Position numbers and translations under genes: made by a program. A stretch of 64,000 nt of DNA, taken from Roseibacillus persicicus. Its GTDB lineage: Bacteria; Verrucomicrobiota; Verrucomicrobiia; Verrucomicrobiales; Akkermansiaceae. Under the pieces are notes generated by a model. That model made no database searches. It was not told the origin of the DNA and worked only from the letters and a program-made list of their open reading frames with translations. Position 1 is the stretch's first letter, and each line of letters opens with the position of its first letter. Positions 42,994 to 51,345 of the stretch are shown here, in pieces. The stretch is from positions 205,866 to 269,865 of the forward strand of contig NZ_BMXI01000006.1 of assembly GCF_014651675.1 (NCBI RefSeq), given 5' to 3'.

Positions 42994-44154
42994 CTAAGGG
43001 GTGACCTCGTCAGTGAGGGGAACCCCAAAGGAGGTAAGAGTGCCCCAAGAAGCATGTTGTTCGTGGGCGCCCTCGGGACGTTGTTGTTCTGCCACTTTTA
43101 CGCTCCAGGGGAGTTCGAGGTCTCGTCGCTTCGTATAGTGGTGGACAATCCGTTCGTAGATGGGACGAAAGCGTCCGCGTCCCCGGTCTGAAATTTCAGA
43201 GTAGTCGTAGCGCCCCTGATAACTTCGGAACCGTTTGAAGGGGACTTCTTCTCCGAGGTTGTATTTGGCGGTGTATTCAAAACCTGTTGCCAGCCGATTG
43301 TTAGAAAAGCCGTAGAGATCGACCCCTTGCTTCCAAGCGATTTCGCAGGCCACTCCTAAGAACCCCAAGCCCATCTGAACATGGAGTTGGTCGCGGCCGC
43401 TTTCCTGGCACTGGCCGAATTCGTTGAGGTAGTTGTTCACCGCTCCATTGCCTTCTCCGGCGCGAAAGTAGTGGAGAGCCCGTTCGAACATGGGGCGGTC
43501 ATCGAGAAATACTCCCATCGCGAGCATGGTCTGAATCATGGCCGCATCCCAGTTGCCATTCGCGGAGGGGTAGAAGTCTTTGATAAGGGGATAGAAAATC
43601 TCCCGCAGCATGCGCTCGAAGCGCGCTTGTTCTTCCGCGGGCCAATCGGCATCGCTATGGCGAATCAATTCGGCGGCGTTGCAGTAGATGACGCCGTCCA
43701 TTCCGACCAAGAGCTTGGCATCATGTCCGCCAATTGATTCGAGAGTGAAGGACCAAGCGTTGAGGATTTCCATCGCTTTTTCCGCATGAGCCTTCTTACC
43801 TGAGAGAGCCCATTGCAGGGCGTGGTTGTAAGCCGCTCCGCCGTCTTGTGTGAAATCCGAGCTTCCTTGATCCGGGTTGTTTCGGGCTCCGCGAATCACG
43901 TGGGCACGTGGTCTGGGAGTATAGTCCAATGAGGACTGTTCGGACTGGCACAAGGCTGTCCAAGCTGTCTGCCAAGGCTCACTTTGTTCCGTCAGCTTGG
44001 AACGGGTGAAAGCGAGATCTTCCTGACTGTGGAGGAGCCCGGGATGCACAAATGGCTCGGCGCGAACGATATCGGGCTCATCAGATTGGGGGTCTCCCAT
44101 CAAGGGGAGGGTAAGGAGGACGGCAAAGAAGCCTGAGCTAAAGATGGATCTCAT
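42994..44154 (-). CDS. Exported alginate-lyase-family polysaccharide lyase
   Basis: A 386-residue protein with signal MRSIFSSGFFAVLLTLPLMG. The alpha/alpha-toroid pattern of the Alginate_lyase family is visible: FVHPGLLHSQEDLAFTRSKL, YNHALQWALSGKKAHAEKAM, YPSANGNWDAAMIQTMLAM, GQCQESGRDQLHVQMGLGF and AWKQGVDLYGFSNNRLATGF. The Asn-Trp-Asp and Arg-Asp-x-x-His positions are candidate catalytic residues. It would cleave uronate-containing polysaccharides by beta-elimination, in a PL5/PL38-like manner. The exact substrate is uncertain. It is divergent from the ThuA gene. Confidence 0.82.
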   Translation of the reverse strand: MRSIFSSGFFAVLLTLPLMGDPQSDEPDIVRAEPFVHPGLLHSQEDLAFTRSKLTEQSEPWQTAWTALCQSEQSSLDYTPRPRAHVIRGARNNPDQGSSDFTQDGGAAYNHALQWALSGKKAHAEKAMEILNAWSFTLESIGGHDAKLLVGMDGVIYCNAAELIRHSDADWPAEEQARFERMLREIFYPLIKDFYPSANGNWDAAMIQTMLAMGVFLDDRPMFERALHYFRAGEGNGAVNNYLNEFGQCQESGRDQLHVQMGLGFLGVACEIAWKQGVDLYGFSNNRLATGFEYTAKYNLGEEVPFKRFRSYQGRYDYSEISDRGRGRFRPIYERIVHHYTKRRDLELPWSVKVAEQQRPEGAHEQHASWGTLTSFGVPLTDEVTP

Positions 44155-44339
44155 GTTCAGAGGAATGAAGGTGAGGATGCTGGTCTTGATACGTGCTAGC
44201 GAACTCTCTCTAGTCATTTCAACAGTCAGCGTTGGCTACGGCCACAATTTAAGGGCGGGCATCCCTCATTTTATCAGGCGATTCGTCATTCAGTGAATTT
44301 TCTTGGAAGAATTCCGGCAGAAACGGTGTTCATCAAAGC

Positions 44340-45320
44340 ATGAAGCCTTCACCCAACTCAATTTCACTCCTAGTCCTGTTGACCTGCATCGTCGGCACCC
44401 TGTTCACAGGACTTCGAAGCCATGGGAAAGACAGTGAGTTACCGAGGGAGAAAAAGAAGGTGCTGATTATTCGCGGGGCTTCGACTCATGGAGGCGACTC
44501 GCACAACAATGACGAAGTGGGGCTGCTCATTAAGGACAAGCTCGAGGCGTCGCAATACGCGGAATCCCTTGAGGTTCAGACCACTTTCAATTATCCCGAG
44601 GACCTTTCCTTGGTGGAGAATGCGGACTTGATTATTATTTCGAGTGATGGGGGAGCCAAGCATGTCTTGGGGAACAAGGCGGATCCCACCAAACACATGA
44701 AACATCTCGATGGCGTTCTGAAAAAAAACAAGACGGGGCTCATCGTGATCCATTGGGCGACCGATGCTCCCTCCGGAGGCATGGGGCAGCTTCATCGCGA
44801 AAACGCCCGCATGATGATGGACTGGATTGGAGCGGTTTACTACTGGGTCAACAAGGGGAACGACCCTGCCAGCAGCTTCACTTGGAAGTTTCCCAAGTTG
44901 GATCTGGAAGTCGACAAAAGCCATCCCATCTCCAATGGACTGCCCGAGCGCTTCACTCTTAAGGATGAGTATTACTTCAACTTCTTCACCGTTCCTGATG
45001 GCCGGAATCCGGGCTCGGATCAAGTGACCTTCCTGCACAGCGCCAACGCCCCGAGCTATCGTGGTGATATAAAAGACAAAGAGAAAAAGAACTGGCGTCA
45101 CCAGGCCGTGTATTGGTCTTTCGAAAGAGAGAACGGAGGACGCTCCGTGGCAATGACTTCAGCGCACTTTTATCGTACTTGGGCCAATCCCCATTTCTTT
45201 CAGAGCTTCGCCAACAGCGTCTTTTGGACCCTCGGATTGGAAGTCCCCGAAGACGGCGTGAACATCCCCACCCCCACCGCCGAGGAACTCCTCTCCTACG
45301 AAGGCACCAAGCTTTATTGA
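44340..45320 (+). CDS. Exported ThuA-domain protein
   Basis: A 326-residue protein with an N-terminal signal or anchor helix (ISLLVLLTCIVGTLFTGL). The rest is a ThuA domain (class I glutamine-amidotransferase-like fold): KKVLIIRGASTHGGDSHNND, DLIIISSDGG, TGLIVIHWATDAPSGGMG, HPISNGLPERFTLKDEYYF, and the late VYWSFERENGGRSVAMTSAH. ThuA proteins are linked with sugar utilisation in rhizobia and are expanded in Verrucomicrobia and Planctomycetes, but their biochemical function is not settled. The 185-bp divergent region shared with the lyase gene suggests co-regulation. Confidence 0.88.
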   Translation: MKPSPNSISLLVLLTCIVGTLFTGLRSHGKDSELPREKKKVLIIRGASTHGGDSHNNDEVGLLIKDKLEASQYAESLEVQTTFNYPEDLSLVENADLIIISSDGGAKHVLGNKADPTKHMKHLDGVLKKNKTGLIVIHWATDAPSGGMGQLHRENARMMMDWIGAVYYWVNKGNDPASSFTWKFPKLDLEVDKSHPISNGLPERFTLKDEYYFNFFTVPDGRNPGSDQVTFLHSANAPSYRGDIKDKEKKNWRHQAVYWSFERENGGRSVAMTSAHFYRTWANPHFFQSFANSVFWTLGLEVPEDGVNIPTPTAEELLSYEGTKLY

Positions 45321-45392
45321 TTCGGCGTTTGGTTTCAGTTGAGCAGCCGGACTCGTCCGCAAATCACAATGAAAGAACTCAAGAACGAAGGC

Positions 45393-45782
45393 CTATCTCG
45401 AAGTGGCTTCTTGGGATAGAGCGTGAGAGCGACCTAGGTATTCGGCGACGATGTCAGCAAACCAGGTGGGATTCTGAGTAGAAACGAGAAAAGAACCACG
45501 GGGTGTAAATTGGATTAAACCTCCTCGAGGAGAGGCAAGAGTTTCAATGGGGGTGTTGGATTCTTTTTTGAGATTGGCCATCCAATTGGAAAGAGTGGCA
45601 CTCAGTGAATTGAAAGTCGCGTCATCAAGTTCAGAGAGTTCAGCTCTCGAAATCTTTCGGAGATGAAAGTGGAAGTCATGATTCTCGGCATTGACGGCGA
45701 AAACCCCCACCGTCGTTTGACGGCCGGTGTGGCGCGCGGTTGAGATTTCGATGGTTCCGCAATTGTAGACTTGTTCACTCAA
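45393..45782 (-). CDS. Small DUF3037-like partner of the HipA-like kinase
   Basis: A protein of about 129 residues encoded just after the kinase. The opening VYNCGTIEISTARHTGRQTT followed by VGVFAV fits the DUF3037 layout (a Y-x-x-x-x-I-x-x strand, then -NVGV-), and LIQFTPRGSFLVSTQNP resembles the later strand and turn of that family. DUF3037 proteins are often encoded beside HipA-family kinases, which supports the call. The similarity is modest. I place the start at TTG 45782, which overlaps the kinase stop as TTGA; a longer TTG start at 45803 is possible. Function is unknown. Confidence 0.55.
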   Translation of the reverse strand: MSEQVYNCGTIEISTARHTGRQTTVGVFAVNAENHDFHFHLRKISRAELSELDDATFNSLSATLSNWMANLKKESNTPIETLASPRGGLIQFTPRGSFLVSTQNPTWFADIVAEYLGRSHALSQEATSR

Positions 45783-46531
45783 GTCCCAAAACAATGGGCC
45801 CAAAATGCGTCCTTGTCGAGCAAGGGCAAGCTCAGTTGCTCTTGAAGATTCTTAATATTCAAAGAGGTTCGGCTGTCTTCAAAATGGTCAAATAGCCATT
45901 CTTTGGGGAGTTGACTCCAATAAACTGGAAGTTGTTCCGAAATGAGAGGGTGGACTTTCTCAAGCCATTGCTCCTGTTTGTCTCTGTCTGCCCAGACTTT
46001 CTTTTGTGCGGTCGCAAAGTGGATGGATTGGTGTTCACGGGGCGAAAAATCTGGTGAGAACGCATTGTCGTGGTCGATAATGGCCAGTTCCTTCGTGACG
46101 ATCGAACAGAGGGCGTTGGGGTTACCGGATTGTTTGCCGAGAATACGGTCACTATTCCTGATCCAAAAGTCGAAGAGGTAGAGTTCTGCGAGTTGTTGTT
46201 CATCAAGAAACGTCAACTGGTCGGGAGTGAGATCGATGTAGTCGTCTCCAAGCGCTCGAGAGGCAAAGGCAGGTCCGGCTGAAAGTTCAGAGAAGTCGGG
46301 TTTGAGGGAAAACCTAGCCAGTTTTGCCGGGATCATAACAATCTCGAAGTCAGCGACAGGAAGCCCAACGGCTTGGGCAAGGGAACTGCCGATAAATTCT
46401 GCAATGAGACTATCAGCAAGGGAGCCGCAGGGTTTGAGGAAAAACTTCTCACCTCCCTCGCTCCTTCCGATGAAGGGCCGAATGGAAACGCCACCGGCTG
46501 ATCGGCCGAGGATGGAGGTGATGGTTTTCAA
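45779..46531 (-). CDS. Short HipA-like Ser/Thr kinase
   Basis: A 250-residue protein that keeps the HipA kinase core without the usual N-terminal HipA domain (canonical HipA is about 440 residues). Lys33 in FFLKPCG is followed by a Glu-containing helix. FDFWIRNSDR carries the catalytic Asp128 with GNPNAL after it, and LAIIDHDNAFSPDF carries the metal-binding Asp153. HipA-type kinases phosphorylate protein targets such as glutamyl-tRNA synthetase; the target here is unknown. The only plausible start is TTG 46531, 7 bp after the pyruvate carboxylase stop on the same strand, so read-through from that gene is likely. Confidence 0.75.
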   Translation of the reverse strand: MKTITSILGRSAGGVSIRPFIGRSEGGEKFFLKPCGSLADSLIAEFIGSSLAQAVGLPVADFEIVMIPAKLARFSLKPDFSELSAGPAFASRALGDDYIDLTPDQLTFLDEQQLAELYLFDFWIRNSDRILGKQSGNPNALCSIVTKELAIIDHDNAFSPDFSPREHQSIHFATAQKKVWADRDKQEQWLEKVHPLISEQLPVYWSQLPKEWLFDHFEDSRTSLNIKNLQEQLSLPLLDKDAFWAHCFGT

Positions 46532-46538
46532 GAGTGAC

Positions 46539-49500
46539 TTATTCTAACACAACCAACAAATCCCCCGTATCCGCCTGTTTGCCTTTGGTGATGAGGACCT
46601 CTTTGACGGTGCCGGCCTTGGGGGCGGAGACGGTGGTGAGCATCTTCATGGCTTCGAGGACGACGAGTTTGTCTCCTTCGGCGACTTGGTCGCCGGCTTT
46701 GACCGAGACTTCGCTGACCATCCCGGGGAGAGGGGCGGCGACGTGGTTGCTGTCAGCGGGGTCGGCTTTGCGGTTGCTGACCGACTCCTTGCCGAGGGCC
46801 TTGTCGACGACGGTGGTCTCGCGGGGCATGCCGTTGAGTTCGTAGAAGACGGTGCGGCGGCCTTCGTCGTCGGGTTCGCCGATGGAAAGGAGCTTGATGA
46901 AGAGGGTTTTGCCCTTGGCGATGTCGACGTGGATTTCTTCGCCAATGCCCATGCCGTAGAAGAAGGCGGGGGTGGGAAGAACGGTGAGGCGATCGAACTC
47001 ATTGAGGGACGTCACATAGTCGGCAAAGACTTGGGGATACATCAGGTGCGAGTAGAGCTCGTCGTCGCTGGCCTCGTGTCCGAGGGTCTTGGAAAGCTCG
47101 GCGCGGGTTTCCTCGAGATCGATGGGGGCGGCGAGTTCGCCGGGGCGAACAGTGTAGGGGACTTTATCACCGAGGACGGCCTTCTGGATGTCCTTGGGCC
47201 AGCCGCCGTCGGGTTGACCGAGTCCACCCATGAGCATATCGATCACACTCTCGGGGAAGTCGATCTTGGCAGTGTTGGTGAGCAGGTCTTTGGCCTTCAG
47301 GTCTTGGGTAACGAGCAACATGGTGAGGTCTCCGACCACCTTGCTGCTGGGGGTGACCTTGATGATGTCGCCGAAGACTTGGTTGACGTCCGCGTAGGTG
47401 TGCGCGATCTCCTGCCAGCGGTGGCCGAGACCCATGGCGTTGGCTTGCTCCTTGAGGTTAGTGTATTGGCCTCCGGGCATCTCGTGGAGGTAAACCTCGG
47501 CGGTGCCGCTGCGGGGGGCTGAATAGAAGGGCTCGTAACGGGCGAGCACCTCTTCCCAATAGTCGGAGAACTCGTTGAGGGCTTGGATATCGAGCTTGGG
47601 GTCGCGTTCCTGACCCTTCATCGCCGCGCAGACGGAGTTGAGGTTGGGCTGGGAAGTGGAACCAGACATCGAGGCCAAGGCCATGTCCGCAATGTCCGCG
47701 CCCGCATCCGATGCAGCCATGATGGAAGACGCATTCAGTCCCGAGGTGTCGTGGGTGTGGAAGTGGATGGGGATGCCGATCTCTTGCTTGAGGGTGGAGA
47801 AAAGTTTGTTGGCGGCTGCAGGGTGGCAGAGGCCGGCCATGTCCTTGATGCAAAGAATATGAGCGCCCATTTTCTCCAGCTCCTTTGCCTTATCGACATA
47901 GTATTTCAGCGAATACTTGGCGCGGTCGGGGTTGGTGATATCGCCGGTGTAGCAGACTGCAGCTTCGCAAACGGCGGTGCCATGCTCGGCGGCTGCTTCC
48001 ATCGCCACCTTCATGTTGGGGAGGTAGTTGAGGGAGTCAAAGATGCGGAAGATGTCCATGCCCGAGTCGGCAGCATGCTTGACGAATCCAGCCACCACGT
48101 TGTCGGGGTAGTTGGAGTAGCCAACGGCGTTGGAACCGCGGAAAAGCATCTGGAAGCAGATATTAGGGACCCGTTCGCGCAGCTCGCGCAGGCGCTCCCA
48201 AGGGTCTTCTTTCAGGAAGCGCATAGCGGTGTCGAAGGTGGCGCCGCCCCACATCTCCAGCGAGAAGAGGTTGGGAGTTCTGTTAGAAACCGCTTCCGCG
48301 ATGGCGAGCATGTCGTGGGTGCGCATGCGGGTGGCGATGAGGGACTGATGGGCGTCCCGCATGGTGGTGTCGGTGATGAGAAGGCGTTTTTCGTTTTTGA
48401 TCCAGTTGGCGAATTCGACAGGGCCTTTTTCTAACAGGATGTCGCGGGATCCAAGATGGGTAGATATCTTGGAAGAATCTTCTGTGGTTTGATGCACAGG
48501 CGAGACGCCTATGCTCCTTGAGGGGACCCGGGGGGTGGCAAAGGGCTTGGCTGGTCGCCAGTTCTTTGCACCGGGGTTGCCATTGATGGTGATGTCGGAG
48601 AGGTAGTTCAGCAATTTGGTGGCGCGGTCGCGACGGGGGGAGAACTGGAAGAGGCTGGGCTTTTCATCAATGAGCTTGGTGTGCGCGTCCCCGCTGAGGA
48701 AGAGGGAGTCATTGATGATGTTTTCCAAGAAAGGGATGTTGGTCTTCACGCCACGAATCCGGAACTCGCGCAGCGCCCGATCCATGCGGCGGCAGGCGCC
48801 CTCGAAGGTGCGGGCGGTTGCGGTCAGTTTGACCAGCATGGAGTCATAGAATGGAGTGATGACCGAACCCGCGTCGCCCGAGCCCGCGTCGAGGCGGATC
48901 CCGAAGCCGGCTGCCGAGCGGTAGTTGACGATTCGGCCATAGTCGGGGGCAAAGTTCTTCTCGGGATCCTCGGTGGTGATGCGGCACTGGATGGCGTAGC
49001 CGTTGCAGGGGATCTCGTCTTGGGCGGGGATAGAGATCTCGGGGCCGTGGAGCTCGTAACCGAGTGAGACGAGGATCTGCGATTGCACGAGGTCGATGCC
49101 GGTCACGCATTCGGTCACGGTGTGCTCGACCTGGATGCGGGGGTTCATCTCGATGAAGAACCACTCCTTGCTATCCATGTCGTAGAGATATTCCACGGTG
49201 CCGGCGTTGTCGTAGCCGATGGACTTGGCGAGATTGGCAGCCGATTCGCAAAGGTCTTTGCGAAGCTCGCCGGGGAGATCGATGGAGGGCGCGATTTCGA
49301 CCACCTTCTGATAGCGACGCTGCACCGAACAATCCCGTTCATGCAGATGGACCACGTTACCCTTTTGGTCGCCGAGAATCTGCACTTCGATGTGTTTGGC
49401 ACGCTTGATGTAGCGCTCGAGGAAGACGGCGGGATTGCCGAAAGCGTTCTGGGCCTCGTCCTGAGCCTCTGCGAGACGAGCCTGTAATTCGGAAGGCTTT

Positions 49501-50030
49501 TCCACGATGCGCATGCCGCGACCACCGCCTCCGAAGGCAGCCTTGATGATGAGGGGAAAGCCGATTTCCTGTGCGGTGGTGATGGCTTGGTCGGGATCGG
49601 AGATGGCGTCCTCGGTACCCGGGAGGACGGGAACCTGGGCCGCGATCGCCTGAGCGCGCGCGGCGGTCTTGTCGCCCATCGAGCCTAACAGGTCGCTGTT
49701 AGGTCCAATAAAGATGATGCCTTCACGGGCGCAGGCTTTGGCAAAGTCGGGATTTTCGGAAAGAAAGCCGTAGCCGGGGTGAATCATGGTCACTCCTTTG
49801 CTCTTGGCCAAGGCGACGATCCCTTCGTAGTCCAGATAAGCTCCCACGGGGCCTTTGGATGAATCAAGCTGATAGGCCTCGTCTGCTTTGAAGCGGTGGC
49901 GGGAGAAGCGGTCTTCCTCGGCGTAGATGGAAACCGTGCGGATGCCGAGCTCGTTGGCGGCGCGAAAGATACGAATGGCGATTTCACCGCGATTCGCGGC
50001 CATGAGCTTATGATTCGAGAGATCTATCAT
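46539..50030 (-). CDS. pyc: Pyruvate carboxylase
   Basis: A full-length 1163-residue enzyme. The biotin carboxylase half (residues 1-460) shows MAANRGEIAIRIFRAANELG, the ATP-grasp region AAFGGGGRGMRIV, and EMNPRIQVEHTVTE. The carboxyltransferase half starts with LLITDTTMRDAHQSLIATRM and includes HFHTHDTSGLNASSIMA. The C-terminal biotinyl domain carries the biotinylation site LEAMKMLTTV. It converts pyruvate to oxaloacetate with ATP and bicarbonate. The linker between halves contains about 23 extra residues (SIGVSPVHQTTEDSSK) encoded by a palindromic repeat at 48494-48514. A short kinase gene follows 7 bp after the stop. Confidence 0.97.
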   Translation of the reverse strand: MIDLSNHKLMAANRGEIAIRIFRAANELGIRTVSIYAEEDRFSRHRFKADEAYQLDSSKGPVGAYLDYEGIVALAKSKGVTMIHPGYGFLSENPDFAKACAREGIIFIGPNSDLLGSMGDKTAARAQAIAAQVPVLPGTEDAISDPDQAITTAQEIGFPLIIKAAFGGGGRGMRIVEKPSELQARLAEAQDEAQNAFGNPAVFLERYIKRAKHIEVQILGDQKGNVVHLHERDCSVQRRYQKVVEIAPSIDLPGELRKDLCESAANLAKSIGYDNAGTVEYLYDMDSKEWFFIEMNPRIQVEHTVTECVTGIDLVQSQILVSLGYELHGPEISIPAQDEIPCNGYAIQCRITTEDPEKNFAPDYGRIVNYRSAAGFGIRLDAGSGDAGSVITPFYDSMLVKLTATARTFEGACRRMDRALREFRIRGVKTNIPFLENIINDSLFLSGDAHTKLIDEKPSLFQFSPRRDRATKLLNYLSDITINGNPGAKNWRPAKPFATPRVPSRSIGVSPVHQTTEDSSKISTHLGSRDILLEKGPVEFANWIKNEKRLLITDTTMRDAHQSLIATRMRTHDMLAIAEAVSNRTPNLFSLEMWGGATFDTAMRFLKEDPWERLRELRERVPNICFQMLFRGSNAVGYSNYPDNVVAGFVKHAADSGMDIFRIFDSLNYLPNMKVAMEAAAEHGTAVCEAAVCYTGDITNPDRAKYSLKYYVDKAKELEKMGAHILCIKDMAGLCHPAAANKLFSTLKQEIGIPIHFHTHDTSGLNASSIMAASDAGADIADMALASMSGSTSQPNLNSVCAAMKGQERDPKLDIQALNEFSDYWEEVLARYEPFYSAPRSGTAEVYLHEMPGGQYTNLKEQANAMGLGHRWQEIAHTYADVNQVFGDIIKVTPSSKVVGDLTMLLVTQDLKAKDLLTNTAKIDFPESVIDMLMGGLGQPDGGWPKDIQKAVLGDKVPYTVRPGELAAPIDLEETRAELSKTLGHEASDDELYSHLMYPQVFADYVTSLNEFDRLTVLPTPAFFYGMGIGEEIHVDIAKGKTLFIKLLSIGEPDDEGRRTVFYELNGMPRETTVVDKALGKESVSNRKADPADSNHVAAPLPGMVSEVSVKAGDQVAEGDKLVVLEAMKMLTTVSAPKAGTVKEVLITKGKQADTGDLLVVLE
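48494..48514. repeat. Palindromic repeat lying in frame inside pyruvate carboxylase
   Basis: GCACAGGCG and CGCCTATGC are near-perfect inverted arms around AGA. This AGGCGAGACGCCT core resembles dispersed palindromic elements I recognise from Planctomycetes and Verrucomicrobia intergenic DNA. Here it is read as SIGVSPVH in the linker near residue 505 and keeps the reading frame. Confidence 0.6.
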
Positions 50031-50419
50031 GAGTGTCCCTATACCTAAGAGAGAAGAGTGCGGGTCGTCCAGCCTTCCTTAACGGGTTGGGGGACAAGTC
50101 GTGCCACCTGCCGCTTCGGGGCTCAATTTTCTTTGGGACAAAGAAAAATGAGTCGAGCGACAAACGCCATCGGAGTGGCTCCACTCCGGCGTTTCGCCCT
50201 TCTTCCGGGTCTCTCCTTGCTAGTGCCGCAAGATGCCGGTCACACACCGGGTGCCGGAATTCGCCAAGAATGTGAAACCTACAGAACCCGCCGGAATTCC
50301 CCGAACCAGGCAAGCCTCCTGCCGGAGCGATAACAGAGCAGGGCGCTGCCACCTGGCGAGTTCTCCGAAGTTCGCTTTTCAGTCCGGCCCTTTTCGTTAT
50401 CGACGAAACATTTTGAGCT
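50031..50419. other. Intergenic region with two hairpins between HIT and pyc genes
   Basis: These 389 bp contain TTTTCTTTG/CAAAGAAAA (50127-50147) and a strong stem built from CGGAGTGG/CCACTCCG plus AAACGC/GCGTTT (50162-50194). They should include the HIT terminator and the pyc promoter, both on the minus strand. Short open frames here show no family resemblance. Confidence 0.6.
50162..50194 (-). terminator. Strong intergenic hairpin, probable terminator region
   Basis: CGGAGTGG pairs with CCACTCCG around CT, and AAACGC/GCGTTT extends the stem across a CAT bulge. On the minus strand it lies about 226 bp downstream of the HIT stop and is followed by GTCGCTCGACTC and then a T-rich stretch within the second hairpin (50127-50147). 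Confidence 0.4.
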
Positions 50420-50767
50420 CTAGCCCGGAGGCCATTGCAGGGGGCGACCTGCCAAAAGATGGATATGCATATGGGGCACAGTCTCGCCACCATCTGGTCC
50501 GTTATTGATGACAACACGGAAGCCGGATTCCTCGAAACCCTCCTGTCTGGCGATGATTGGAATTCGACTCATGAGGTGCCCCAAGAGCTCTTTATCGTCT
50601 TCCGTAGTGGCGGCGATGCGTGGAATAGGGGTCTTGGGAATAAGCAGCAGGTGCACAGGAGCTTGCGGCTGGATGTCGCGAAAGCAAAAGGAGAGCTCAT
50701 CCTCATAGACGATATCGGAAGGGATCTCCCGTGCTATGAGCTTTTCGAAGAGGGTTTTGTCATGCAT
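50420..50767 (-). CDS. HIT-family nucleotide-binding protein
   Basis: The 115-residue protein is a standard HINT-branch histidine-triad protein: LFEKLIAREIPSDIVYEDEL near the start, HLLLIPKTPI, FRVVINNGPDGGETVPHMHI and the triad HMHIHLLAGR close to the C-terminus. Members hydrolyse purine nucleoside phosphoramidates or acyl-AMP. Length and motif order are normal. The start ATG at 50767 gives the expected N-terminus. It shares a 175-bp AT-rich divergent region with the HTH gene at 50943. Confidence 0.95.
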   Translation of the reverse strand: MHDKTLFEKLIAREIPSDIVYEDELSFCFRDIQPQAPVHLLLIPKTPIPRIAATTEDDKELLGHLMSRIPIIARQEGFEESGFRVVINNGPDGGETVPHMHIHLLAGRPLQWPPG

Positions 50768-50889
50768 GTGGCTAGATGATTATCTTGTTCGTGAAGGCGC
50801 TCACAGATTCATCGTTCTTTTCCCGAGAGCTACAAGGAAGAAAAGAATTTCGCGTCCCGAGATTTAGTTCAAAAGCAGATTATAAACTG

Positions 50890-50918
50890 TTGTTAATTTA
50901 CTTCTTGATTTTTATAAA
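50890..50918 (+). promoter_or_regulatory. Candidate promoter of the small HTH gene
   Basis: TTGTTA (50890-50895) and TATAAA (50913-50918) are separated by 17 bp in a notably AT-rich stretch, giving a predicted start near 50925, about 18 nt before the ATG at 50943. Confidence 0.45.
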
Positions 50919-50942
50919 ATTAAAATCATATTTTTCATCACC

Positions 50943-51272
50943 ATGACGGACGAGCTCAGGAAAAAGACTGCTAAAAGATACACCGATGAAGAGAAGGCCA
51001 AGATTCTTCGCTTCGTGAAACAAGTGAATCAGGACAAAGGCCGGGGCGGAGTATCTGCTGCGGTGCGCGAATTTGGAATTTCACCAATCACCGTCAATGG
51101 ATGGTTGCGGAATCAAAAGGACTCGGGACCGACGCTTCCGCTTCCCAAGAATGCTAGCGCGGTGGAGGTCTTCCAGCGGCTTGCCGACCTGCATTCCTCG
51201 ATTGAATCGAAGCGAGACGAGCTGATTCGTATGGAACGCGAATACGAAGAGCTGAAGAAAAAGATTAAATAG
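50943..51272 (+). CDS. Small helix-turn-helix protein (transposase-OrfA-like HTH plus coiled coil)
   Basis: A 109-residue basic protein. Residues 10-60 (KRYTDEEKAKILRFVKQVNQ then GGVSAAVREFGISPITVNGW) form an HTH like that of IS3-type transposase OrfA or small DNA-binding regulators. The C-terminal 40 residues (IESKRDELIRMEREYEELKK) are a coiled coil likely to mediate dimerisation. No transposase OrfB, inverted repeats or target duplication is visible beside it, so a resident DNA-binding protein is more likely than an IS fragment. Its upstream region is much more AT-rich than its neighbours. Confidence 0.7.
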   Translation: MTDELRKKTAKRYTDEEKAKILRFVKQVNQDKGRGGVSAAVREFGISPITVNGWLRNQKDSGPTLPLPKNASAVEVFQRLADLHSSIESKRDELIRMEREYEELKKKIK

Positions 51273-51310
51273 CAACGACCGGAATAGTTTTCACCTATCT
51301 ATTCTCTCTA

Positions 51311-51345
51311 CGATGCGGCCTCGGGGATACCCTTAGGCCGCATCG
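51311..51345. terminator. Bidirectional hairpin between convergent genes
   Basis: CGATGCGGCCT (51311-51321) and AGGCCGCATCG (51335-51345) are perfectly complementary and enclose GGG/CCC that can pair further. The hairpin sits 39 bp after the HTH gene stop and spans the stop codon of the convergent gene at 51333. There is no T-run. Confidence 0.55.

Noticed and set aside
33780..45320. A single polysaccharide utilisation locus (GH16, lyase, ThuA, sulfotransferase)
   Set aside because: The genes alternate strands, are not in one operon and lack SusC/SusD-like, transporter or regulator genes; proximity alone is not enough.
46686..48434. Two frames of about 280 codons opposite pyruvate carboxylase
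   Set aside because: Composition is biased to Val/Gly/Asp as expected for an antisense shadow, and pyruvate carboxylase motifs are intact on the minus strand.
50943..51272. An insertion sequence around the HTH gene
   Set aside because: No OrfB, terminal repeats or target duplications are visible.
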